NCBI RefSeq assembly: GCF_022848905.1
Contig: NZ_JAFIRA010000040.1
Location: forward strand, 1 to 37,581
Length of the DNA stretch: 37,581 bases
Direction of reading: 5' to 3'
DNA from: Thermostichus vulcanus str. 'Rupite'
Lineage (GTDB): Bacteria > Cyanobacteriota > Cyanobacteriia > Thermostichales > Thermostichaceae
Shown here: positions 15,127 to 25,524 of the stretch, piece after piece
Layout of the letters: every line of letters starts with the position of its first letter
Numbering within the stretch: position 1 is the stretch's first letter
Made by a program: the position numbers and the translations under genes
Notes under the pieces: model-generated
The model's database searches: none
What the model saw: only the letters and a program-made list of their open reading frames with translations
Told to the model about the DNA's origin: nothing

Positions 15127-16326
15127 ATGAAACGGGTCACCACCACACTCAAGCTCAAGTTTCTTGACCTCAATGCGGTCAAAGCAGAGATGTTTAACCA
15201 GACGGTTTGTGCGACAACCGAACTGGCAAACGAACTGCTCCGCATCAGTCCGAAGGAACGAAAAGCATTAACAACCGCCAAAGTGGTGACACCACTCAAG
15301 TCGGCCCTCTCCAACCAGGTGATTCGTGTCCTGAAGGGGAAAGCCGGCCAGCGGGTCAAGCACTTCAAAGTGTTCTGGCCAGAGGTCAACAACCAAAACT
15401 GGAAGCTGCACAAAGTAGGTAGCACCTACTCGGTGAGTTTTCCCACAATTCAGGGTGACAAGCGGGTTCCCCTTGAGGTTAGCAGTTCCTACTATGCCGA
15501 GCGTCTTGAGCGCATCCTGGCCGAACAGGATTGTGAACGGGGAACCTTGAAACTCATGAAGCTACGGGGCTGTTGGTACGCGGTTGTATCTATCACTTGG
15601 GAAGTTCCCGAAGTGAAGAGTACGGAGCGGTTAGGTGTTGACCGGGGGCAGAACCGTTTGGCAGTGGCGGCCACCCGTTGGGGTCGGGCGGTGTTTTTTG
15701 GGGGTGGAGAGGTAGCCTATCGTCGTCGTCGTTTCCAGAAGCGTCGTGCCCAGTTGCAACAGGCGGGTAAATACCGAGCACTCAAGCGACTGGAGCGCAA
15801 AGAAGCCCGTTGGATGAGGGCAGTCAACCACACCGTTAGCCGCCGCATTGTGCGGTTTGCCAAGGCGGTAAATGCAGATGTGTGGATGGAAGACCTCTCG
15901 GGTATTCGCCAATCCAGACAGAGCCAGAAGGCGCGTTCGGATGCCGGGAAATCGCGCCATACCTGGTCGTACTACGACCTGGAGTGGAAGGTTGCCTACA
16001 AGCTGGAAATGGCGGGTAGGACGCTGCATAAACGTCCTGCTGCCTACACATCCAAAACCGACCACAGGACAGGATTGATTGGGAAAAGGAGTGGGCATTT
16101 GTTCACCGGGCAGGACGGGTATTGCTGTGATGCAGACTGGAATGCCGCAATCTTGCTACGCAAGACGCGGAGCGTCATGAACCTAGCCCAGTGGGACGGC
16201 TTTTCGTGTCCCTTGAGTCTAAAAGAAGCCCTGCCCGTAATAGGTAGGGTCGGCTCAGGGGATGGGGTATTTGGCAATCCCCTGAACTCCATGAATCCCT
16301 CACAGCTTCAAGCTGTGGGGAGCTAG
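15127..16326 (+). CDS. tnpB: TnpB RNA-guided nuclease, zinc-ribbon-degenerate
   Basis: TnpB proteins are omegaRNA-guided DNA endonucleases, ancestors of Cas12. The RuvC residues are present: Asp172 in LGVDRGQNR, Glu255 in VWMEDLSGI and Asp337 in CCDADWNAA. The zinc ribbon that normally lies before the third motif, with two Cys-x-x-Cys pairs, reads TDHRTGLIGKRSGHLFTGQD (residues 311-330). All four canonical cysteine positions are replaced while the spacing and the GKRSG core are kept. The 399-residue length is normal. The last codons overlap a hairpin expected to be part of the omegaRNA. The start is ATG 15127. Nuclease activity is plausible from the catalytic triad but uncertain without the ribbon. 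Confidence 0.93.
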   Translation: MKRVTTTLKLKFLDLNAVKAEMFNQTVCATTELANELLRISPKERKALTTAKVVTPLKSALSNQVIRVLKGKAGQRVKHFKVFWPEVNNQNWKLHKVGSTYSVSFPTIQGDKRVPLEVSSSYYAERLERILAEQDCERGTLKLMKLRGCWYAVVSITWEVPEVKSTERLGVDRGQNRLAVAATRWGRAVFFGGGEVAYRRRRFQKRRAQLQQAGKYRALKRLERKEARWMRAVNHTVSRRIVRFAKAVNADVWMEDLSGIRQSRQSQKARSDAGKSRHTWSYYDLEWKVAYKLEMAGRTLHKRPAAYTSKTDHRTGLIGKRSGHLFTGQDGYCCDADWNAAILLRKTRSVMNLAQWDGFSCPLSLKEALPVIGRVGSGDGVFGNPLNSMNPSQLQAVGS

Positions 16327-16365
16327 AAGGGAGAATCCCCCGGTTTCTAACCGGGGGAGTGTCAA
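16240..16365 (+). ncRNA. Probable omegaRNA (right-end RNA) of the TnpB element
   Basis: In IS200/IS605 elements the guide RNA covers the tnpB 3' end and the right end, with its guide derived from flanking DNA. Here a 10-bp stem with a three-base loop lies at 16298-16320, followed by the terminal hairpin at 16337-16357. The second copy keeps the same stem with compensating changes, including G-U pairs that form only in the tnpB-sense RNA. The 5' boundary is a guess; the 3' boundary before the guide would be at about 16365. Confidence 0.6.
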
Positions 16366-16378
16366 CTAACCCAAAACC

Positions 16379-16789
16379 ATGGAACGACCCGCCAGCGTCA
16401 CCCTCATCGCACTGATGCAAGTGCTGTTTGCTGGGCTAACCCTCTTGGTCAGTTTGATCGGGGTGATGGCCGGTGCTGTGGTGGGGGGGCTGGCCGCCTC
16501 CGGTGGAGATACTCTTTTCGGGATAGTGCTGGGTAGTTTGGTTGCTTTTATTTTTCTGCTCAGCCTGGCTTACGGCTTCCTCGGAATTGTCTTTTCGGTT
16601 GGTTTGTTGCAACTCAGGGGTTGGGGATGGCTCGGATCCCTGGTGATGCAGGCGCTGGGTTTGGGGTTTGGATTGCTTCAGTTGTTGGCAGGCGAAGGGA
16701 GCGGCCTGTCTCTAGGGAGCATCCTCATCAGCGGCATCATTATCTATGTGCTGTTGCGGCCTGAGGTGAAGCGGGTCTTTGGCCGATAG
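16379..16789 (+). CDS. Small integral membrane protein, unknown
   Basis: This 136-residue protein is not recognised. It has four strongly hydrophobic segments (about residues 7-40, 45-75, 80-103 and 108-126) and ends with a basic tail RPEVKRVFGR, so the C-terminus is probably cytoplasmic. No ribosome site precedes the ATG at 16379. Before the IS inserted, the stop of the DUF5684-like gene lay 10 nt upstream, so translation was probably coupled. The insertion would have broken that coupling, and expression may now be reduced. Confidence 0.7.
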   Translation: MERPASVTLIALMQVLFAGLTLLVSLIGVMAGAVVGGLAASGGDTLFGIVLGSLVAFIFLLSLAYGFLGIVFSVGLLQLRGWGWLGSLVMQALGLGFGLLQLLAGEGSGLSLGSILISGIIIYVLLRPEVKRVFGR

Positions 16790-16820
16790 GGTACTGGCAA
16801 GAAGTTGACAGGAGCCCAGG

Positions 16821-17129
16821 CTACCACTTGAGCAGGTTGAAGCTCTCCATATCAATGGTGGCACGATTGCGATAGATCCCCAAGACAATGGCCAAACCCA
16901 CTGCCGCTTCTGCAGCCGCCACCGTAATCACAAACACGGAAAAGACTTGGCCGCGAATCATGCCCGAATCCAGAAAGTTGGAAAAAGCAATAAAATTCAG
17001 GTTTACAGCATTCAACATCAACTCAATCGACATTAGCACCCGAATCGCATTGCGGCTGACGATCAACCCATAAATGCCGATACAGAAAAGAATGGCCGCC
17101 ACCAACAGGAAAAACTGTAGTTGCAACAT
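16821..17129 (-). CDS. ndhE: NAD(P)H-quinone oxidoreductase subunit 4L
   Basis: NdhE (NuoK-like) is a three-helix membrane subunit of the NDH-1 complex, which serves respiration, cyclic electron flow and CO2 uptake in cyanobacteria. The 102-residue product has the conserved glutamate-bearing helices [13 protein letters not shown] and [19 protein letters not shown] start it at ATG 17129, which has GAGGAG 7 nt upstream; the frame extends to a TTG at 17144. It is 79 bp downstream of ndhG on the same strand, as in the usual ndhG-ndhE order. Confidence 0.96.
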   Translation of the reverse strand: MLQLQFFLLVAAILFCIGIYGLIVSRNAIRVLMSIELMLNAVNLNFIAFSNFLDSGMIRGQVFSVFVITVAAAEAAVGLAIVLGIYRNRATIDMESFNLLKW

Positions 17130-17208
17130 CGACAGGCTCCTCAAAGGCAGTACATGGATTCAAGAAAACATCTGGGCTGAGAAAGGGATCCCTGAGGGCA
17201 CCCTGCCC

Positions 17209-17817
17209 CTAACGAGTGCTCACCAATTCCGCTTCGGTCTCTGTAGCGGATTCGAACTGAGGCCGTGCCCGCTCGAGCAAACTCAGATCCCCTTCTCCCG
17301 CTTGAGGGGCGGCAAATTCTCGACGTGCCAGCACAATCGCCCCGATCAACGCCATCAACAGCAACACCGAGGCCAGCTCGAAAGGCAGTAGATAATCACT
17401 GAAGAAGTGCCCACCCATGACCAACACACTGCTTAAGGGTTGGATCGGTTGCAATTCCCAGGGCGTATCAAAGGCCATGGCCGCCAAAAGGGCAAACAGC
17501 CCCAGACACACCACTGCCGTCACGCCATTGCGGAGCCAGCCGAGCTTGAGGGGGGCAAAATTGTAGCGCCGATTCACCAACATGATGGCGAACAGGATCA
17601 ACACGTTCACGGCACCGACATAAATGAGTACCTGCGCTGCCGCAACAAAATCGGCATTGAGGAGAAGGTACAACCCCGCCATGCTCAAGAAAACTCCGCC
17701 GAGCAAGAAACCGGAGTAGACGATACTGGGGGCCCAAACCACTCCTAGAGCAAACCCGATCGCCATCAGCGATAGCACGACAAACGTGACCAGTTGTACG
17801 CCTTCTCCAAGGGTCAT
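17209..17817 (-). CDS. ndhG: NAD(P)H-quinone oxidoreductase subunit 6
   Basis: NdhG (NuoJ-like) is a five-helix membrane subunit of NDH-1. The product shows NADFVAAAQVLIYVGAVNVLI followed by LFAIMLVNRR, the hallmark third-helix region with its pi-bulge, and the C-terminal SDYLLPFELASVLLLMALIGA followed by IVLARRE. The start is ATG 17817 (MTLGEGVQ), with AAGGA upstream; an in-frame GTG at 17850 is possible. The usual upstream partners ndhA and ndhI are not in this window; a DUF457-like gene precedes it instead. Confidence 0.95.
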   Translation of the reverse strand: MTLGEGVQLVTFVVLSLMAIGFALGVVWAPSIVYSGFLLGGVFLSMAGLYLLLNADFVAAAQVLIYVGAVNVLILFAIMLVNRRYNFAPLKLGWLRNGVTAVVCLGLFALLAAMAFDTPWELQPIQPLSSVLVMGGHFFSDYLLPFELASVLLLMALIGAIVLARREFAAPQAGEGDLSLLERARPQFESATETEAELVSTR

Positions 17818-18003
17818 TGGCTGTCCATCCTTGCGATTTCCCTTTACCACTGTACTGTCCCGGCGGATTTAGGAGAAGGGCTAACCGCTTTGGAGAAAGA
17901 TAGGAGAATCTCTATAGGTCAAACCAGCAACTACCAACTGCCCCCGGCACCACCACCACTGCTGCTGCCCCCGCTGAAGTCACCCCCCGTCCAGGATCTC
18001 CAG

Positions 18004-18560
18004 TCAATCGGGGGGTCGCCAGTTCCGTCGCAATCTTGGCCCCATCCAGTAGAGCCACAACAGCCCATTCAGCACCACTTCTATCCAGAAAAACCAGTCC
18101 CCTCCATAGCGGGGATCCCAGTAGCTCACCGGGCCACGCCAGCGGTAGCTCCAATGGAAGGGGAAAAACACCAAGGGCCCATCCGTGACATGGACAGGGA
18201 TATCCACCAGCGTATGCAGCAGACAAGCAGATAAAAACCAGCGCAGCCACGGGGATCCCTTCCAGAACACAGCCCCACCCAAGCCCAGCACCAGCACAGT
18301 CGGAGAATGGAGGACATTATGGCTGGCAATCCAAAAAGGGTTGTGAAAAAACAACTCCCGAAACATGTAGCGAAAGGCATCGGATGGATCCCAACCCAAG
18401 AACAGGCAGTAGTAGACCCAACCCCCCAACGTCAGCAGATACAGAGGAATATCAGGGGCAATGGATCCCCACCACCAAGCGAACCGCAGTGGGTGGATCC
18501 CCTGTTGCTGGAGGGGCCGCCCCAAAGCTGCCGTCAAGATGAAATGGGTGGGGGTATTCA

Positions 18561-18561
<1 letters not shown>
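18004..18561 (-). CDS. DUF457/YdjM-like membrane metal-dependent hydrolase
   Basis: The 185-residue product begins MNTPTHFILTAALGRP and contains GSIAPDIPLYLL, ASHNVLHSPTVLV and LLHTLVDIPVH followed by FFPFHW. This is the arrangement of His and Asp residues spread between membrane helices that marks the DUF457/YdjM family of putative metal-dependent hydrolases. The substrate is unknown. Its ATG overlaps the gyrB stop by one base (TAATG), so the two genes are likely translationally coupled. About 185 bp separate it from ndhG. Confidence 0.8.
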
Positions 18562-22157
<3,596 letters not shown>

Positions 22158-22348
22158 CTAAAGATCCAGGCCAGGGTCAACAGAATTCCAGGAAAATTGA
22201 CCTTGAAGGCCAGGTATGAGCTTGATGCCAAAATTCATTCCCATAATAGCACAAAAGGCTAGAACAGGCACCTAGCCCCCTCTGAGGGCAAACTTCGAAA
22301 TGGGATGTAGTTTTGAAGAGAATGTAGGGAGCACTGCAAATCTGCCCC

Positions 22349-22927
22349 CTAGCCCAGAAAGCTCTCCAACAATCCAGGTGGCGGTTGTATGTGCACCTGC
22401 CCTTGTTCCAAATCCACAACGGGTACAAAAGCCTTGACAAACGGGATCAGCACCTGTTGTCCTCTAGCAGTCGTGACTTCTAGGACATCCTGTCCGGCAG
22501 CCCAAATCCCCGAGACCTGCCCCAGCCATTGGCCCTCGTGGTACACCGCCAACCCGATTAAGTCCCGGTAGTAGTACTCATCAACCTCCAGGGGCACCCT
22601 GTCGGAAGCGGGTACCAGCACCCTTGCCCCTAACCAGGCTTCTGCTGCCGTGCGATCGGGGATCCCCTGTAACTGCACCAAGTACAACCCCTTGGCCGGG
22701 AAAAACTGCCCCTGAATCAAGGGATACAATAGCGGTTCAGGATCCGTATCCCGCTGTAGCCAGCGCTGCCCCGGCTCCGTCAGGCGCTCCGGAAAATCCG
22801 ATAGACATTTCACTCGTAGCCACCCCTGCAAGCCATGGGCCGCCACCACCCGTCCCACCAGCAACCAGTCGGAGTTGGGATCCGGCATCTTATTGGGCAT
22901 AGTGCTCAAGCGCAGTTCCAGAAACAC
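22349..22927 (-). CDS. rimM: 16S rRNA processing protein RimM
   Basis: RimM binds ribosomal protein S19 and assists 30S head maturation. The product shows the N-terminal WLLVGRVVAAHGLQGWLRVK motif, the DEYYYRDLIGLAVY block at the domain junction, and the C-terminal QQVLIPFVKAFVPVVDLEQGQ PRC-barrel. The frame begins with GTG 22927, which overlaps the stop of the SPFH gene by one base (TAGTG), suggesting translational coupling. ATG codons at 22900 and 22888 are alternative starts nearer to the conserved domain. No start has a clear ribosome site. Confidence 0.94.
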   Translation of the reverse strand: MFLELRLSTMPNKMPDPNSDWLLVGRVVAAHGLQGWLRVKCLSDFPERLTEPGQRWLQRDTDPEPLLYPLIQGQFFPAKGLYLVQLQGIPDRTAAEAWLGARVLVPASDRVPLEVDEYYYRDLIGLAVYHEGQWLGQVSGIWAAGQDVLEVTTARGQQVLIPFVKAFVPVVDLEQGQVHIQPPPGLLESFLG

Positions 22928-23901
22928 TACTCATGGCGAGGAAAATCTGCCTCAGCCGGAAAAGAGGTGGGGGTGCGCAGAGGGAACCGCTGCTGAGGGA
23001 GGGTACGAGGGGTGGATCCCGAAGCTTCCGACACATTCACCATGGAAAGCAATCCCTGCAATGTGCCCGGGATCGAGTTGGGATCCATAAAGATCACCTT
23101 GGAGCTGGGGCTATTGCCCACCTTCAACCCCATATCGATGTAGTTTTGCGCCATCAGGTATTGCAACGCATTGCTCGCCTGGGGCTCCGCTTGCAAGGTA
23201 GCGGCAATGGTTTTCAGGGCTTCTGCAGTCCCTTCCGCCAGCAACAGCCGTTCTCGTTTGTCTGCTTCTGCCCGCAGCAGTTGTGCTTTGGCGGCCCCTG
23301 TGGCTTGATTGATACTGGCCTGCTGTTCCCCTTCCGACTTGAGGATGGCTGCCCGCTTTTCTCGTTCCGCCGCCATCTGCTTTTCCATCGAGTCTTGGAC
23401 GGTCTTGGAGGGTTGAATGTCTTTCACCTCCACCCGCGTTACCTTGATCCCCCAGGGATCCGTGGCCTCATCCAGTTCGGTTAACAGGCGGGCGTTAATC
23501 TCGGCCCGTGAAGAAAAGGTTTGATCCAACACCATGCGGCCAATTTCGGAGCGCAACGCCGTCAACACCAGGTTGATCAAGGCCCGTTGCACATCCTCCA
23601 CTGCGTAGCGGGCTTTGATCATATCGGTAATCCGCCAATAAACCACGGCATCGGCCATCAAAGAGACGTTGTCGCTGGTGATGCACTGCTGCGGCGGCAC
23701 ATCCAACACCTTCTCACGGATGGTTTCCCGGTACACAATGCTGTCGATGGGGGGCAAAATGAAGTGCAAACCGGGGGTCAGTTTGCGGTGAAACTTACCC
23801 AGTCGCTCCACCAGCGCCTCGTAACCCTGATTGATAATTTTGACCGAGTTGAACAGGTAGCCGAGAAAGATCAGGGCAATGGCCGCCAAGATACCTGGCA
23901 T
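22927..23901 (-). CDS. SPFH-domain membrane protein (stomatin/prohibitin, QmcA-like)
   Basis: This is a membrane scaffold protein of the stomatin/prohibitin group; relatives organise membrane microdomains and associate with FtsH proteases. The 324-residue product has one N-terminal membrane helix (1-20), then the SPFH domain ([30 protein letters not shown] and the [17 protein letters not shown] region). A coiled coil follows, rich in Ala/Glu ([20 protein letters not shown]), then [19 protein letters not shown]. The C-terminal tail is low in order. It is upstream of rimM and overlaps it by one base. Confidence 0.92.
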   Translation of the reverse strand: MPGILAAIALIFLGYLFNSVKIINQGYEALVERLGKFHRKLTPGLHFILPPIDSIVYRETIREKVLDVPPQQCITSDNVSLMADAVVYWRITDMIKARYAVEDVQRALINLVLTALRSEIGRMVLDQTFSSRAEINARLLTELDEATDPWGIKVTRVEVKDIQPSKTVQDSMEKQMAAEREKRAAILKSEGEQQASINQATGAAKAQLLRAEADKRERLLLAEGTAEALKTIAATLQAEPQASNALQYLMAQNYIDMGLKVGNSPSSKVIFMDPNSIPGTLQGLLSMVNVSEASGSTPRTLPQQRFPLRTPTSFPAEADFPRHE

Positions 23902-24054
23902 AGAGGTCTTCTCCTTATCTGGAGTCCAAGCTCCATTTTAAGCGATTGCCCTTTCCCCTTGGACTCAGGCCATACACAGCTTTTCTTAAGACTCTCTTCA
24001 TCTCGAGAGGCTCTCCAAGGGTTATCACAGAAACATTGCAAGGGGATCCGATCC

Positions 24055-25053
24055 ATGAAGTTGAGCAGCAAAAATCTAGAAGTTGCCCTGAACAAGACCT
24101 ATGACGTGATCGTGGCCGGGGGAGGAGCAGGTGGCCTCTCGGCGGCGATTTATTTGGCCCGTTACGGGTTGAGCTGCTTGGTGGTGGAAAAGGGCAAAGG
24201 TCGTTCCTTTTGGATGCAGGATTTACGCAATTATCTGGGCTTGGCCCCAACAACGCCAGGGCGAGACCTGTTGCAACAGGGACTGGAGCACGCCCTCAGC
24301 TTAGGGGTAGACTATTTGCGCGGCTTTGTCGAAGAGGCTCGTGACGAAGGGGATCTCTTCGCTGTCAAGGTAAAAGTAGGCAAAGCCAATAGTCTCTACC
24401 CGATTTTTCACAGCAAATATCTGATTGCGGCCACCGGTATCATCGATCATCTGCCGCAACTGCCAGATATGCAAAATGTTTATGACTATGCAGGCTATTC
24501 TTTGCATGTGTGTTTGATCTGCGATGGTTATGAAATGCGCGATCAGAAGGCCGTGCTAATTGTTAATTCTGAATCTCAAATCAACACAGCTTTCGTGTTA
24601 AATTGGTTCACCCCTTATATTTCAGTGTTGACCCACGGGTTGTGTTCGGTTGGCCCAGCCATGCGGGAAAAACTAGCTGAGCATGGCTACCCCCTCTACG
24701 AAGCCCCGATTCGACGCTTTTGCGGAGAAAACCATCAACTCAGCGGCGTAGAACTGGAAGATGGCACCCACATTGAAGCCACCACCGGCCTTGTGGCCAT
24801 GGGATCCCGGTATCACAATGCCTATCTAAAAGGGATCCCGGACTTAAATTGGCAGGGGGAGAACCTGCTCACCGATGAGTGGTGCCGCACCTCCCATCCG
24901 CGCCTTTTTGCCCTGGGGGATCTGAAGCAAGGCTTGAACCAGGTGTCGATTGCTGTTGCCGATGGCACCCTGGCCGCCACCGCGATTTGGCGGGAGATCC
25001 GACGGGCCGCCCCACCCCGCAAGTGGGTAGAACGACTGGGCTCCCCAGCTTAG
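24055..25053 (+). CDS. Thioredoxin-reductase-like flavoprotein lacking NADPH motif (DDOR/FFTR-like)
   Basis: The 332-residue protein has TrxR architecture. FAD motif 1 is GGGAGG (22-27), the redox-active pair is CLICDGYE (Cys153, Cys156), and the C-terminal FAD motif is LFALGDL (285-290). In the central domain, where TrxR has a GGGxxA NADPH loop, the sequence reads IVNSESQINTAF (169-180), with no glycine motif. NADPH-independent relatives are known: ferredoxin-dependent flavin thioredoxin reductase and the diflavin disulfide oxidoreductase DDOR of Gloeobacter. I infer membership near these groups. The start is ATG 24055 with AAGGGG upstream; the open frame further 5' is antisense to the SPFH gene and is not coding. 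Confidence 0.85.
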   Translation: MKLSSKNLEVALNKTYDVIVAGGGAGGLSAAIYLARYGLSCLVVEKGKGRSFWMQDLRNYLGLAPTTPGRDLLQQGLEHALSLGVDYLRGFVEEARDEGDLFAVKVKVGKANSLYPIFHSKYLIAATGIIDHLPQLPDMQNVYDYAGYSLHVCLICDGYEMRDQKAVLIVNSESQINTAFVLNWFTPYISVLTHGLCSVGPAMREKLAEHGYPLYEAPIRRFCGENHQLSGVELEDGTHIEATTGLVAMGSRYHNAYLKGIPDLNWQGENLLTDEWCRTSHPRLFALGDLKQGLNQVSIAVADGTLAATAIWREIRRAAPPRKWVERLGSPA

Positions 25054-25207
25054 CTAGTCGGCAGGAACGAAACTCTAAACGGACGCGGAGGTGTAAGACT
25101 GGCTTGCCCGCAACATCCCGTGAAGCGTCAACCCGCCTAAACAAGGGCCAGTTATGTCTGGCCCTCTAGATAGAAATCTCCACCCTTTAAGGTGGGGAGG
25201 ATGTTAA
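25054..25207 (+). mobile_element. Relic of a TnpB-type IS: tnpB tail plus right-end hairpins
   Basis: Immediately after the flavoprotein stop, an open stretch reads NETLNGRGGVRLACPQHPVK (then RQPA) to a TAA at 25138-25140. This resembles the C-terminal tail of IS1341-type TnpB proteins. It is followed by a perfect GGGCCAG/CTGGCCC hairpin (25145-25164), then a CTCCACC/GGTGG hairpin (about 25178-25198) and TTAA four bases later. That order matches the right end of the intact element in this window. No RuvC motifs remain. The assignment rests on layout and tail resemblance, not on an alignment. Confidence 0.5.
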
Positions 25208-25524
25208 TGACCTCAGGTCTATCCCCTGCCAGAGAGCATGGTACGCCGCAGTTACACCCCCTAGATGCGGATGCGCTGTCTTAAGGGGATCCCTTAACTC
25301 AAGCTCTCCTGCTCAAGTAAAGCCAAGATGCAACACTATTGCCTTTATTGCCTTTTATTGCTGAATAGGCCTGGCTATCTCGTCGGTAATGAAAGCAGGG
25401 CTAGGGTAGACAAGGATAGCTAAATCATTACTTTGCACCACGCAAAGCCGGACGCTATCCGCTTTGCCAAGAGAGAAAACACGCGAGGACGTTCACTCAC
25501 CGTGTGGCTATGTAAGGTGTGGTT
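25208..25524. other. Intergenic region upstream of the HlyD-type gene
   Basis: No gene or RNA is recognised here. The stretch has a near-palindrome TTAAGGGGATCCCTTAA around 25281-25297 built on the genome-wide GGGATCCC motif, a GCAAAGC/GCTTTGC inverted pair near 25443-25476, and short repeats of GCCTTTATTG near 25341-25360. A promoter for the HlyD-type gene is expected but was not identified. Confidence 0.5.

Larger units (their letters stand above)
15032..16365 (+). mobile_element. IS200/IS605-superfamily element with TnpB only (IS608-like ends)
   Basis: Boundaries are set by family logic and by comparison with the second copy at the window's right edge. On the left, TTAC (15028-15031) precedes the element, and AAAG (15044-15047) abuts a hairpin CCCCCGGTT-TCT-AACCGGGGG (15048-15068). 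On the right, GAAT (16333-16336) abuts an identical hairpin (16337-16357), and the element ends with TCAA (16362-16365). These four tetranucleotides equal the published IS608 cleavage and guide sequences. There are no inverted repeats or target duplication, as expected for a single-strand transposon. No tnpA is present, so movement would need a TnpA in trans. The element contains no GGATCC, unlike its surroundings. Confidence 0.85.

Noticed and set aside
23521-24054. Upstream extension of the flavoprotein open frame
   Set aside because: It overlaps the SPFH gene in antisense, and the FAD motif sits normally near the N-terminus when the ATG at 24055 is used.
25281-25297. TTAAGGGGATCCCTTAA palindrome as a specific operator
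   Set aside because: It is built on the dispersed GGGATCCC motif, and the arms are imperfect, so chance extension is the simpler reading.
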